Origin: Trichobilharzia regenti
Taxonomy: Eukaryota; Platyhelminthes; Trematoda; Strigeidida; Schistosomatidae
Assembly (NCBI GenBank): GCA_944472135.2
Contig: OX235264.1
Location: 90,282,319-90,346,318 of the forward strand
DNA: 64,000 bases
Reading direction: 5' to 3'
Positions 11,051-22,729 of this stretch are shown here, piece after piece. Made by a program: the position numbers and the translations under genes. The stretch's first letter is position 1; each line of letters begins with the position of its first letter. The notes beneath the pieces are model-generated. The model did not search any database. It saw nothing but the letters and a program-made list of their open reading frames with translations, and had not been told where the DNA came from.

Positions 11051-11290
11051 AGCGCGTTGGTGGCTGGGCGGTAGAATACTCACTGGCTACGCACGTGGTC
11101 GGGGTTCGATCCCCGGTCGATGCACTCTTTTACCTCACTAAGCCAATAATAAGACTGGTAAGGAGAAAAGGTTGAGCATGAGGCTAGCAATCTTGTTCCG
11201 TTAAAATAAGCACCACTGCTAACAAAACTTCAAGCCTCTAACTTGAAGCCGTGTGTTCCAATGGGGACGTAAGGTAATGAAAAAAAAAAC
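11051..11290 (+). mobile_element. T1 tRNA-SINE
   Basis: Box-A-like gcgttggtggctgggcgg, B box ggttcgatccccgg, body gagcatgaggctagcaat, 3' end with gtgttccaatggggac and an A-run. Diverged but full length. Confidence 0.83.
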
Positions 11291-11699
11291 GAGAAAAGGA
11301 CCATTATACTCCGAATTATCAATTTAGCCCCACTTATTTTACATTTTGTTTATTCAGTTTGTGCATCCTTCTTTTATTATGTCGACTATTATTACTAATT
11401 TCAGTTTGAATGACTCTTAATGTTACCTCACTTGTCACCTTTATTTATTGAATCCACTGTAATTTCTGTAATGTTATCTATCATAATTATCATTATGAAA
11501 AAATTGTCTAGCCTAATAATACGAGACTCTCTACTTGTTTTTCTCTTCTATATGTTCTGGTGGGATTTTTTTATGAAGTGTGTCTTTACGCCTATAATTA
11601 ATGTCCAAATTCCAGTCACAACTATTTAAGATACGTGTGACTTTTCTGCATTATACCAACAAGCATAATAACATCTGAAATCACGAATTGGTAAGAGTT

Positions 11700-11930
11700 A
11701 GAATTCATGGGCTGGTAACTGGTACGGGTCCAAGTAGCTGAATGGACTACTAGCTCACTAGCCTTGTAATAAAAGGTCCTGGATTCGAACCCTGGCAGTG
11801 GGTGCGTGCTGCTGAAGAGTCCCAAACTAGGATGAAACAGTCGTCCAGTACTCCCTCTTGGTGTTCAACGGTTCTCTAACTGATATCGATCCGTAGTTTA
11901 ACCTGAAAAAAAAATACAGTCCCTACAAAC
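11700..11930 (+). mobile_element. H2 hammerhead SINE, monomer
   Basis: A tRNA-Thr-like head (gtagctgaatggactac ... ggattcgaaccctgg) is followed by a hammerhead at 11806-11851. The 3' end is the typical cagtccctacaaactaacac. Confidence 0.82.
11806..11851 (+). ncRNA. Hammerhead ribozyme candidate in H2
   Basis: Stem I strand GTGCTG, core CTGAAGA (11812-11818), stem II GTCC/GGAT around a 7-nt loop, GAAA (11834-11837), stem III region CAGTCG, cleavage triplet GTC ending at 11845, second stem I strand CAGTAC. All core residues are present. Stems I and II each contain a wobble pair. Confidence 0.75.
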
Positions 11931-12236
11931 TAACACCTATGCTTATTTTATTTCAACGCTTCATGTAAATATTGATGTCATATTGTGGTTGTATGATACA
12001 GACAATGTATCCCATTGAATGTTATTCTCACATGTCCGCACAGTTCAGTTCGGCATTAATAACAGAATAATTTGGCTTACGTGTCTTACTTTCTGTTTTT
12101 ACAATATTACTGGTCACAGTATTCTAACTAACATTTTGTGTAATTGTTGGAATATTGATACTTAAACTGTTTTAGGTTGTACAGGATATCATATGATCTT
12201 GCTCGCTTTAATGTAGTTATTCCTTCATTCAAGACT

Positions 12237-13001
12237 TCAACAAACTCTTCCGATATCATGAAAGCTATTTATTAATGAAAAACACAGTTCACTTGTTGAT
12301 TCTGAATTAGTGAATAATGAATAACGAGATAAGAAGTTTGCATGAGGTATATCCTTTGCCGATTTGTGTTCAATAGTGTAATCATATGCACTTAGTTCTA
12401 AACTCCATCTTTGAACCATAGCAGCAGATGATTTATTCAAAGATTTTTCTGGATTGTAAATGAATTTCAAAGCTTGATGATCAGTAACTATGTGAAACTT
12501 AGTACCAAAGAGATACTTGTGCAAGCGTCTTATTGCCCATACAACTGCTAGAGCTTCTTTCTGGGTTTGTGAGTACCCTTGTTCACTCTTACTTAGACGT
12601 CTTGAAATACAAATAACAGGTTGTCCATTTTGCTCAAGTACTGCAGCTATACCCATAGGAGAAGCATCTGTAGTGAGAACAGACTTATCTTTCGATGAAA
12701 AAGGTCTTAAGAAAGCTTGTTTATTAAGAAACTCCAAAGTTTTTCGCAAGATATTCTCATGTTGTTGTTCCCACTTAAACTGTTTACTGGAGACAATCTC
12801 AAAAAGTGGAGATAACCGTTGAGTGAAGTTGGGAATGAATCTGGAGTAAAACTGAAGAGTACCTATCCATGATCTCAACGATGACATATTATTAGGTGAC
12901 GGTGCTTGAATTAGAGGTGCCAAACGACTAGCATCAGGTCTGAAACCTTCGGAGTCTACTGTGTATCCCAAGCATGATACAGACGACAAAGTGAAATGCA
13001 T
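12237..13001 (-). pseudogene. Gypsy RT C-terminus and RNase H
   Basis: The 254-codon frame has the RT connection (GTLQFYSRFIPNF), then RNase H with LTTDASPMGIAAVLEQNG near residue 110, QKEALAVVWAI near 148 and FHIVTDHQAL near 170. These give D, E and D at the expected catalytic spacing. It joins the upstream pol frame through a one-base type frameshift at about 12997-13001. The frame stops before any HHCC integrase finger. Confidence 0.87.
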
Positions 13002-14318
13002 TTAGATGGATTAACAAGAACATTATTCTCACATAAACGCCTGAACAGTTTTAAAAGACGTTCATTATGCAATTCGATATTAGGACCATGAACTATAATG
13101 TCGTCTTGGTATGACTCAACACCATCTAATCCATCTATCATCTGATTTATTACATTTTGAAATATTGCGGGTGAAACCTTTAAACCAAAAGGCAAGAACT
13201 TATACTTGAACAATCCAAATGGAGTATTAATGGTTGTTAATGCACTAGACGCCTCATCAAGAGGAATTTGCAAATAGGCATCTTTTAGATCTATTTTGGA
13301 AAAGTATCTTGAGCCATGTAGAGTAGTGCAACTTTGCTGTAGTAGACGACTATTGAGTGTAAGGCGGTAGTCACCACAAATTCTAGGTGTTTTTCCATCA
13401 GCCTTTAGTGGCGTAACAATAGGAGTAGCCCAATTTGAAGACTCAACTGGCATAAGTATGCCTTGCTCAACCAACTTGTCTAACTCTTTCTTAACTGCAT
13501 CTCGCAATCCATATGGAATTAATCGGCGTTTCAGGAAGATAGGATCACCCTCTATTTCAAGATGGATGGGCTGAATCTTCATACCACCTACACTCTTTGA
13601 ACATTGGAGAAGTAATTCTCTGAACAAAGATTCATCAAACAACTCAGTACAAAGTGAGATTTCGACATTTAACAATCTAAGGGCTTTTAATCCCAATAAA
13701 GATGGACCATATTCACTAACAAGAAAGGGAATATTTACAAAATTACCACTGTCTGATTTCAAAGAAATGTTAGTAGCACCGATAAGAGGTAATTTATGAC
13801 CAGTTATGCCTGTAATTGAACTAGTAGTAGGGTCTATCTGGACATTCTTACAAATCGATTGTAAATCTTTCTTAGAAATTATAGATTCAGTACTCCCAGT
13901 ATCAATTATAAAACAATGGGACTTGCCTGAACTTGTAGTGAAGGTTCTCATTAGATGAGATTGAGTATTGGGAAAAGTTGAAAGAGACATCGACTGCATT
14001 TTACCAGATAAATTGGAAGAATTATCAGGATTCTGAGTAACATAAGTATTCGAACTTCTGCAAACAGTCTTGATGTGTCCAACTTTACCACATTTGTGAC
14101 ACTTAGCACCCCGAAAACGGCAAATGCTTCGTAGATGTAACTTTCCACAGGAAAAACACGGTTTAATGTTTTTGATCTCTGGCTGCATTCTATTACCTGT
14201 GGACGGCAGTTTGGATTGCTTTCCATGACCACTTGTATTTTCGACTTTAGAAAGCATGACATCAGATACTGACGCAGTGGGAGCTTGATATTCACTGTTG
14301 ACAACTTCATATGTAATA
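12956..14318 (-). pseudogene. Gypsy pol: zinc knuckles, protease, RT
   Basis: The frame holds two nucleic-acid-binding knuckles (CFSCGKLHLRSIC, CHKCGKVGHIKTVC, residues about 57-87) and an aspartic protease loop (IIDTGSTESI, about 139). The RT has FSKIDLKDAYLQIPLDE, LPFGLKVSPAIF and the active site YQDDIIVHG (about 405). It is open from inside the inserted SINE, so no native start is present. It ends in a frameshift after NPSKC. Confidence 0.88.
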
Positions 14319-14629
14319 TTCAAGTGTTAGTTTGTAGGGATTTGATTGGTTTCAGGATTTCATCATGAGCTGACATTAGTTAGAGAACCATTGGAAAACC
14401 TGGGAGTACTGGACAGCTGTTTCGTCCTAGTTTGGGACTCTTCACCAGCACGCACCCACCGCCAGGGTTCGAACCCAGGACCTTCCGGTTACAAGGCAAG
14501 CTCGTAGACCATTGAGCCACTAGGACCCGATCCAATGGTTTTTGGATTCTAACTTCTGCCAATTCACGACATAGCGCGACCGCTAGCCAATGTCTTTGGC
14601 GAGTATTTGTCCTCACACCCGACCCGATC
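14319..14629 (-). mobile_element. H2 hammerhead SINE inserted in Gypsy element
   Basis: The insertion is flanked by the 9-bp duplication tatgtaata (14310-14318 and 14630-14638). On the minus strand the head includes a tRNA-like gtggctcaatggtctacg and B box gggttcgaaccctgg. The 3' end is ctacaaactaacacttg. The hammerhead box reads GTGAAGA, so its first core base is changed. The SINE breaks gag from pol. Confidence 0.9.
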
Positions 14630-14639
14630 TATGTAATAC

Positions 14640-15117
14640 ATAGATCCTTAGCAGTTTGAAAGGTGCAGGAAAGAATCTGAATTAACTCTTTCTCTAACTT
14701 AGGAATATTGATTCCAGCAATTAGACGATCACGTAGTTGAGTATGCAGCTGATCTCCAAAGTTGCACTTTGAAGCTTGTTTCTGAAGCTAAAGAACCAAG
14801 TCTGTAATCTTCTGGTTGGGAGCACGAACCAGTTTGTTGAACTGAGTCCTCTTTCGTGTCTCAAAAGTAGTTATATGGAAGTGATCGATTAGAAGTTCAC
14901 GGAGCTTATCATATGGCAAAGAAATTGGTTTATCAGGAAACGACAGAGTCTTCACTAGGCTGTACGCATCTAGCCCAATAGCAGTAATAAAATGAGCTGA
15001 AATTTTGTCATCCTGAACATTCTTTGACATGCACCATGCGTCGGAGCATTTAAGATAATCGGCGATTTTCCACTGTAAACCATTTAAAGGGAACTTTTCA
15101 AGGTTATTTAGTTCCAT
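14640..15117 (-). pseudogene. Gypsy gag fragment
   Basis: The frame 14788-15117 starts at an ATG just after the primer-site-like sequence. It contains WKIADYLKCSDAWCM and LPYDKLRELLIDHFHITTF, a gag-like helical region. A TAG stop at 14788-14790 interrupts it. Beyond the stop the frame continues with a QLRDRLIAGI motif, common in Gypsy gag, up to the SINE insertion. Confidence 0.8.
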
Positions 15118-15128
15118 AGCGACGCCAA
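15118..15128 (-). promoter_or_regulatory. Putative tRNA primer binding site
   Basis: TGGCGTCGC lies between a CA-ending LTR-like stretch and the gag ATG. The second LTR element at 46757-46778 has TGGTGTCGC at the same place. Which tRNA would prime is not determined. Confidence 0.55.
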
Positions 15129-15349
15129 ATTGTTGTAATTATTTTTAATAGTAGTATTAGTATTTCGCAATGACCGAATTACACGAATTCAACCAAAACG
15201 CAGAGAGGGATGAATTCAGGAATTTGTATTTGGCGGAATTATTATTCAATTCAAAAAGAAAAATATTAACAAGCAGCAGTAAGTATTTAAACAATACAGA
15301 GATAGAAATTGTCAATCAATCAATCGGGTTCTCTGTGTCGGTAGATTTA

Positions 15350-15398
15350 ATTGCGAAGCTTTCGTCGTCCACCTTCTAGACAACATCTTCAGCCCAGG
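15350..15398 (-). ncRNA. Hammerhead-like core in PLE terminus
   Basis: CTGAAGA (15392-15386), a paired stem II GTTGTC/GACGAC, then GAAA (15363-15360) and GCTTCGC. Stem II bases differ from the copy at 31240-31269 but pairing is kept. Stem I is weakened, so activity is doubtful. Confidence 0.55.
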
Positions 15399-15559
15399 TT
15401 TTAGCATAAAATGAACTCATTTACATTCTCAGTGAATAATATAATTGTATCTCCTAGCAACCACTGTCGTGACTGATTGTTATTTTACGTCTCTGTTGAT
15501 CATCTTCTTATTGACTAAGAATTCAGAATTTCTTGTCATGTGAATTACTTTTTATTAGC

Positions 15560-15900
15560 TGGTAAATTCACTCTATAATAATGTGTTTGTTAATCTCTGG
15601 CTGATTCACTTGAGTACCAAGCTTCTAGGAATTCCCTGGCATTTTTAGAGTTTCTTTTATTTAGAATTTCTAAATTATTCCAATCATCCAATCAGTGTCC
15701 ATAAATATCTGCACAAATTGAAACGCAAGAACTGTTACCATGTTTTATACAGCCAATTCGTGTTATTGGATTTGGATGCAAAGGAGACGCCAACTCTGAC
15801 TGATGTAATGTGTACTGCAGTTCGTACAATTTATTTTGTAAATGGTGTTGATTTCATCCTATTTTTTTCTGTTGGATCTTTTGGTTTGCACAATATCGAA
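15560..15900 (-). pseudogene. PLE GIY-YIG domain relic
   Basis: The minus strand carries TIYKINCTNCSTHYISQSW (near 15855-15800), matching IYKINCNNCEKHYIGQSG in the element at 30602-31150. The tail contains KMPGNS/EAW-like residues. Several stops are present. Confidence 0.72.
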
Positions 15901-16149
15901 TGAAGTGATTGTGTTGGCTTAATATTCTAGCTGTTATTTTAGAGATATTTTTTATATATTGTAGAATAAATTTTTTTGTAGTCTTTGATCTTGTCTTGTT
16001 GTTAGTGTTACGGCTCGAGTTTAAACACTTTTTGATGAAAATATGAGGATTTCTATTCTTTTCAAAGTTGGTTAGTAGGTATTTCTCCTCCATTCTGGCC
16101 ATCACAGGAGTGCTACAGTGTGTTTGAACTCTTTTAAACAATGTCTACA

Positions 16150-16829
16150 CACAGTTTCTTTTTTGGATGATTGGGTTATTACTATAACAGTTAAGTATAT
16201 GATCTGTGTGCGTTGATTTTCTGTGTACTTTTGTTTCCAAATTCCCTGTGTTAGTTCTCTTGATTAAGACATCTAAGAATTTAATTTTGATATCTAATTC
16301 TTCTTCTCTTGTGAACTTAATGTTGTCGAAAATGTTGTTTATTAGTTTTTGGGTGCATTCCCCAATTAATTTTTTTTTAATTATTGCTAATGTATCATCA
16401 ACATAACGTACCTAGAGTTTTTGGTTTGATTATAGGTGGAGCTATTAATTCTAATGTTTGCATGACGGCTTCAGTTATTAATCCTGATATGGGCGATCCC
16501 ATTGATGTTCCTTTTATCTGTTCAGATATTTGAGTATTGAATTGGAAGTATGTTGTAAGGCATAATTTTATGAGTTCTACCCAAGTTGAACATTGCATTT
16601 TTGTGTTTTCATCACTATAGAGTAATTGCTGCATAGTTTCTGTTGCTAGTTTTGGACTAACTGAAGTACATAATGCTGTGACATCAAAGGAGACCATTAT
16701 TTCATTGTTTTCTGCTTGAATATTTTTGATTTTCTTTAAAAATTGGATTGACGGATTGACAGAATGGTCGCATGATTCTGTTAGGTATTTTAGATGGATT
16801 ATATGTTGGTGTTCATGGCAGCGAAACAA
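16150..16829 (-). pseudogene. PLE RT motifs A-C
   Basis: The frame 16398-16829 has motif A MVSFDVTALCTSV and motif B IKGTSMGSPISGLITEAVMQ. One frameshift later YVDDTLAI appears at about 16405-16382. It is followed by IKIKFLDVLIKR and a VHRKSTHTDH block. The catalytic Y-V-D-D is intact although the frame is not. Confidence 0.83.
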
Positions 16830-17339
16830 TTGGTCTTAAGGGAATGTTTGGTTTGTGTAGTTTTGGTTTACCATAAAATCGAAGTAAAACAAATCCGTTA
16901 GATTGCATTCACCATTGATCTTGTTTTGTAATTTGTCCTGATTTCGTTAGTTTATTTAACGTTATTTTGATTTTGTTATCTAATGTTTGTGTAGGGTTTT
17001 TCTTCAACTGTCGATATACATTATTATCTTTGAATAAGTCATCTGTTTTCTTTATGTAGTCTTCTGTGTTCATGATTACTGTTGCTTTTCCTTTGTCAGC
17101 TGGTAGTCTCGTAGAAGCATATTTTCACAAGGATGCATAGATATCTCTTTTTTTCTAATGGTTGGTCGTCATGCAGTTTTTGTCCGGAAGACTGATATAG
17201 TTGGTTTAATTGATTTAGTGCCACGATTTGAACGAATCCCAAAATTACATTATCGACTTTCAGTGATAGTACTGTCGCAGTGTTGAACTATTTCTTCACG
17301 CTCGTGAACAGTGTCTAAGCAGAATTAATTTTGTGTACT

Positions 17340-17880
17340 GTTAATTTGTAACGACCGAAACTAACTGGTTGTGGTCTGAATGCATGAAACTGGCCTCTGC
17401 GTTCTATTGCATAGCTTATAAAACTTCTCTGACACATGTACAGTCATAAAACGATTCAAAGAAAGCAAAAAATCGATATTAACATCAAATATTCAGAATT
17501 ACCAAGGCAGTAAAGTTAGGCAGCTACAAGGGTTAGATAATTGTCTAGTTCATAACGAGTACTGTGGAAAAATTAATTCAGCCGGAATTCAGCTGGAAGA
17601 AGTACTTCAGAATGATGTAGAATATTCCCAGCAAGATGGGATCAAAACTTTGCCAGCATAAATCACTTATCTACAAATCCCAAAGACCTTGATCCACTAA
17701 TAAAAATCACATTGTAAAACAACACATTATCACTGTATTCTATAACCACAAATTGGAGATTAGACAGGGACAAAGCCAAATAATAAGAGTCAAGTCAAAA
17801 CATGATAATATACAGTCTAGGAGGAAAACGGATAATGATTAGAAAGTTAGTTTAAATATTTAAATAAGTACAGATATTGT
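17340..17880. repeat. Unclassified dispersed repeat U1, copy 1
   Basis: Similar to 33600-34250 over about 540 bp. Shared landmarks are gttaggcagcta, aattcagctggaagaagt, ggatcaaaa and acacattatcaa. No coding capacity seen and class unknown. Confidence 0.65.
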
Positions 17881-18261
17881 CATTATATGGTTCTTGAGGA
17901 AATTTCGAAACAATTAATCCCCTGAAGATTTAAGCCAGTTCCATTCAGGATACAGTCATTTACACAGGGTGTCATTATGCATTTGAGTTAGTGATTTCGG
18001 TGAGGCGTACGATTAAATTCAAGTCACATTTCTTCATTGTTGTTGCTTACACTACTTAGGTATTAAAAAACTGTGACCAATCCAAATATTTAACTGTGGA
18101 CTGTATTTATCCTTGCAGCTCATATGAGAAGTTGTAGTTGGTGATTTCCATTGAGTTGGGGATATAGAAGGTACCATTAGAAGGAATGAAATGGCGATGG
18201 TTCTTGATAATGATTTGATATGGGCCTGGAGGCATGAGCCATATAGTGGTGTTTATTAATA
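17881..18261. other. Unassigned spacer
   Basis: Nothing recognised. Confidence 0.5.
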
Positions 18262-20335
18262 TTAATTTTGGGTTCCGAGTGGAACAGAGGGCTTTAGCAA
18301 CACATCTCCATTTCGTTCTATTTCCCGCTGTCCTCTGCAGCTGGCTTCATGTTTGCCGATAATCCTTCGTATCCTGCTCCCCACACGATCTCCTCCATAT
18401 CACCCTCACATCGATGACCCACTCGTTGCTCCCCATTATGATTCCACTTGGCCGATTGCCTGCATCGAGCGCGATATCATTCGACGGTCTCCTCAGCTTT
18501 ACAAGGGAGAAAGGAAATGTGTGCGAAGCTCTATCTTAGAACACCTCATCGACTACTGTCACTCGGTCAACCCTGACCATGATTTCAAGGTCATATATAG
18601 AATTCATGCTAACTTCCCGCGTTTTCTTCGTTACAGACTCCTAAATACAGCTGAGGCCTTGGCAATTCATGACTTTAAGCCAGACCTTTGTGTACAAAAG
18701 AAGTATGTACAATCCCTACTGCTGCCTTGGCCGTAGAGGGATAGACATTTATTTATTTTATTTATTTAGTTATTCTATGTACTTTTCCTTATTACTTCGA
18801 TTATTTTTATTATTATTATCGTTATTATTACGACTCTCATTCTGAATCTTTTCCACTTGACTTACTTGACATTTTAAACCAAAAAATTATTCACTTGTAT
18901 ACTTTTATCTTTATTTTTACAATATTAAATTCTATGTTATCAAATTTCACACCATGTTACGTAACATTTTATATTCGTCTATTAATCTTACAATTATATT
19001 CCTCTCCCCAAAATCTATACACCTGATGTATTATCTTATATATGACATTAATTATTGTTCCACTTGACTTAAACTATGAATATAATCACAAATATTTTAA
19101 ATTTATTTCATACTATTATTATTTCATGTATTTACACCTTTGACCTAATTCCCTCACCGGATATAACTTCTTTATAAAACCATATATATACGATTGTACA
19201 GCTTGATAATAAATTCGTTGAAAAGAGTCTCTTCGCTGAAAATTGTGTTCTTAATCCTCAGCTTATGCCCAATCCACCTCCATTTTCTCCCACATATTTG
19301 TTGAACGACAGGTTGTTCTCTGGTTTGTTCCCAGATTTTCATGTGGCCATCTGGTCTTCACTATGGAGCCAGAGAAGGCGGCACCTGTTGATAAAAGTCT
19401 GCAACCTGTTGGAAATCGTTTTCGTGATACGTCATGTTTCTAATGCAAATAGAGCAAGTGACTGACTTTCACTTCGCGTTATAAATCCGACATTTGTTGT
19501 TTATGCTCGAGTGATTTGCAGAAGATTTCTCAACGGATCTCATAGTGATGTAGGCCTGTCTCTCCTTTCCGATTCTGGCCTTCACATCATGATCCATTCT
19601 GACTGCCTGTAGTCAAAATCGGGCTGTATAGACAGATTAATATAGACAGTGACCTCTTTCAAATTTCTCCCGTTGTTGGTGATTACTTCTTGTTGTCTGT
19701 ATGTTTACCTGCAGACCTGTTTTCGCTGCCAGCTTCTTCAGCCAGTTTGTTGGTTTTCGCGTGTAACTCTTCGATTTCGTGTGACACTGAACGCAAATCG
19801 TCCATAGGCGAAATCCAGATCTTCTGGAGTCTTCTTATCGGTGGTCCAGTGTATTCGTGTCTTCTCAGTCTCCAAAATGTACCCCATAATCCAGTCCACT
19901 ACAATTAGGAATATCATCATATGTGATATTTGCCAACCTTATCATGCTCCTGTGTTCACTTTGAACGGATAGTTGAGTTTTCCATTGTGGATCACTTGAT
20001 ACGTGGTATCGTCATTTAGCTGTTGACCGAGGTTCATAACGATTACGGGCACAACATTATATTTAAATATCTTTCCAATTACATCGTGGTAAACGCTGCC
20101 AAAGGCCTATACAAGGTCGATGAGGTTTAGACAGATATTTAATTGTCATTCTATGCTCTGTTCGATGACAGTGCGTAGAGTTACAATTTGATGAGCATTT
20201 GATTTGCTTTTTGTGAATCCAATGTGTTCCGGCTGACAGAGTTCTGCATCCAGCGTATACTTTATTCCTTTCAAAAAGACACTACTTAATATTTTCCTTT
20301 TCAAGGAAAAGAATATGATTCCACTCCAATTCTTC
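18262..20335 (-). mobile_element. RTE-like LINE copy split by a PLE
   Basis: Antisense LINE sequence runs from the 3' end (ggttccgagtggaacagagg) to the RT palm region, where antisense of FADD- and NFIDFEKAF-like blocks is still readable near 19800 and 20110. It is interrupted at 18500-19254 by a PLE fragment with a clean target duplication. No long frame remains. The next LINE copy starts immediately at 20336. Confidence 0.82.
18500..19254 (+). mobile_element. 5'-truncated PLE inserted in LINE
   Basis: The insertion is bounded by the 10-bp duplication tcctcagctt (18490-18499 and 19255-19264). The plus frame encodes the last part of GIY-YIG: YKGERKCVRSSILEHLID, DHDFKVIYRIHANF, LLNTAEALAIHDF and the end CVQKKYVQSLLLPWP, with a stop near 18735. 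A 3' UTR ends in ttgaaaagagtctcttcgct. The fusion frame at 18353-18736 is accidental. Confidence 0.9.
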
Positions 20336-21195
20336 TTCTTCTTATTGTTTCCTTGAGTTCCTAGATCAACATAGGGCCCCAACCACACGTTTTCATTGTA
20401 TTAGGCTCTCTACCAACGTTTTCACCTGACTCCATGTCTACCCACATGCTTTCATCTCCTCTTTACGTGTCGCTTTCTCACTTAGGACCAAGTCGCTGCT
20501 TCACGTTCGGGCTCCACTCGAGTGATGGCCTGGTGTGTGATGTCCCTTGATATTTTCCTCAGAGTATTGACAATCCACCTCCATTTCTTCCTGCTTATTT
20601 GATGCACATTCGTTTCCTGGTTGGGTGGCTCCCAGAGATCCCTGCTGCTGATCTATTCTGGCCGGCTATCTGATCTTGAGTATTGAGCGAAGACAGCTGT
20701 TAATGAAGGTCTGTAGTTTGTTCAAGGTGCTCTTTATGACACGCAGTGCAAGTCTCTGATCCGTATAGTAGGACTGATTGACTTCATATTGGAGTTGAAA
20801 ATCCGGATGTTATTTTTGATGGTGAGTGCTGTCGACCTCCACATAGACTTGAGAGAAATGAATGCTTGCCTTGCTTTCCCGATCCCCTTTTTGGTATCCC
20901 CGTCAGTTCCGACTGTAGCTGAAACGATGCCTCCCAGGTAGGTAGGTGAAGGAGGTTGTTTCTTTCAGATATCTTCCATTTATGCTAGCTGATTGTTGTC
21001 TGTTGTGGTTGCTGATCCTCGTGGCCAGGAATCGTCGACACCTATGTCTTCTCTAAGTTCACCTGAAGGAAGTTCTATCTTCTTTGGATGCTTCTTCAGG
21101 CAACTTGTTGCTTTTCACTTGCATATCTTCCAGTTTGTGGGAAATCAGACAAAATTCATCCGCGAAGTCCAGATCCCCCAAGTTCTTGCAGAGGT
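20336..21195 (-). mobile_element. RTE-like LINE fragment
   Basis: Opens with tgtttccttgagttcctag (antisense 3' end) and keeps the landmarks gggctccactcgagtgatgg, aatccacctccatttcttcc and atagtaggactgattgactt. Closest to the copies at 36641-37251 and 57338-59320. 5'-truncated near 21195. Confidence 0.8.
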
Positions 21196-21199
21196 GTAA

Positions 21200-21990
21200 A
21201 TCCCTTTTGTTTGATAGTTTGACAAATTAACGTTTCTTACAATCAGTAGTCACCTTATTTCCCTTCCAAACATTTTGCAATAAAGGTGTTAGCATATACA
21301 CAGTGGTGTAGATTTATCAAAACCGTATTGTCCTTGATAATATAGCTTACGATTTCATATGAATAACTGTTAGTAAATCTCTGAATGGAATTGAAAAGTT
21401 ATCAAGTCCTCCATCGTCTAAAAACGGCTTTTTATTTAGCATCCTTTTTGAAGATTATTTATAAACACTTGTATATGATAGGAAAAACTGCCATCCTTGT
21501 TCTTTTTAAAGCGTGTACAGCTATGACTTGATTATCTAATAATGGAACAACTGTATTACTCAAATATTATGCAGTTTACGTCGATCATCTTACGATGAAC
21601 CAATGGCTTTCATAAGATAACTATAATTTCACCTGTTGTCATTCACAGAGAACAACAATCAGAAAAAAAAAATTAAATCATTCAAAAAACTTGTGTCTCA
21701 CTACCGTCCTCTATGAAAAATACATAAGGAAAAGCTCCACAAGTGACTGACAGTGCCATTAAAGGGTATCATGGCATCATTTCAATACAGTCTTCGTCTT
21801 GATTGCTGTAGTCATAAGTCAAGTAGAACTATTACTACATTACGTCCAACTATGTATGCATGTGTGTATCAAATTATGTCTACACTCACTGAATGAACAC
21901 AATATTCTGAATACGTTTCGAAAAATTTAAAATTTAAGGTGATGGAAACTAGCAAAATCAGATCGTATTATTTTTCAACAAAAAAAGGAT
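21200..21990. other. Unassigned spacer
   Basis: AT-rich sequence without recognised genes or repeats. Confidence 0.5.
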
Positions 21991-21993
21991 TTT

Positions 21994-22710
21994 CAAGTGT
22001 TGGTTTGTAGGAATTTGACTCGATTGGTTACAGGATATCATCATGAATTGACATCAGTCAGAGAACTATTGGAAAACCTGCAGGAGTACTGGACAGCTGT
22101 TTCTGTTGTCGTATTTTGAGAGTCTTTAATAGCACTCACCCACCACCTGGGCTGAAACTCAGGACCTTCTTGTTACAAGGCGAGCTCGTAGACCATTAAG
22201 CCACTGAGACCCACTAATACAATGGCCAGCCCATGAATTCTAACTTTCGCCGATTCATGGCACAGCACTACCACTAGCCAATGTCTTCCTCGATGAGTCA
22301 CAGCCTTACCTTCAACCTGCTGTACCCTACTGGTCACGGCTTCTCACTAGAACCCCAGGAAACTACCTACCTGAATAGGGCCTGTCGCTAGTGACCATCT
22401 CATTGATGTTCAAGTAGGATGCAGCAGGTCGCTTGTGAGGCAAATACTCGCCATGGAAGATATTGGCTAGTGGTCGCACTATGTCATGAATTGGTGGAGG
22501 TTGAGATTCATGGGTCATTCGATCGAGTCCCGGTGTCTTAATGGTCTACGAGCTCACTACCCTTGTAACATGAAGGTCATGGGTTCGAGTCAAGGTGGTG
22601 GGTGAGTGCTGTTGAAAAGTTTCCAACTAGGATGAAACAGCTGTTTAGTACTCCCTGGTTTTCAATACTCCTCTAACTGATGCCAGCTCATGATGAAATC
22701 CTGTAAGTAA
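21994..22710. mobile_element. H2 fold-back dimer 1
   Basis: A minus H2 unit (21994 to about 22345) faces a plus H2 unit (about 22418-22710), head to head. Both arms keep a tRNA-like head, B box and hammerhead region. The centre and right arm head (about 22360-22560) are nearly identical to 32970-33170. Both hammerhead cores here carry substitutions (TTGAAAA at about 22610; a disrupted box at about 22130). Confidence 0.82.
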
Positions 22711-22729
22711 ATAAGTGTTTGTTTCAAGT

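Larger units (their letters stand above)
12225..15300 (-). mobile_element. Gypsy-type LTR retrotransposon relic
   Basis: Minus-strand order: possible LTR remnant (starting tgttgtaatt on the plus strand at about 15130), primer-site-like TGGCGTCGC just before gag, gag, zinc knuckles, protease, RT and RNase H. The element stops after RNase H near 12237; no integrase or second LTR is visible. Gag and pol are separated by a SINE at 14319-14629. The outer LTR end runs into a PLE terminus near 15320, so its limit is uncertain. Confidence 0.83.
15320..17285 (-). mobile_element. Penelope-like element, second family
   Basis: Minus strand from about 17285: ADKGKATVIMNTEDYIKK region (17095-17050), KPLHKPNIPLRPIVS-like block (about 16880-16830, frameshifted), RT motifs A to C, linker, GIY-YIG domain (about 15560-15900) and a terminal repeat with a hammerhead-like core near 15350-15395. 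It resembles the element at 30340-31370 and differs from the family at 5290-7915. Frames are broken. Confidence 0.83.

Noticed and set aside
11985..12110. LTR of the Gypsy element
   Set aside because: The start (tgtggttgtatgatacagac) resembles the 43-bp terminal repeat at 45879, but the rest does not match and no pair or target duplication was found; orientation also disagrees with the adjacent element.
18353..18736. 127-codon fusion protein
   Set aside because: The first half is antisense LINE and the second half is an inserted PLE nuclease; the join lies exactly at the target duplication, so the fusion is accidental.
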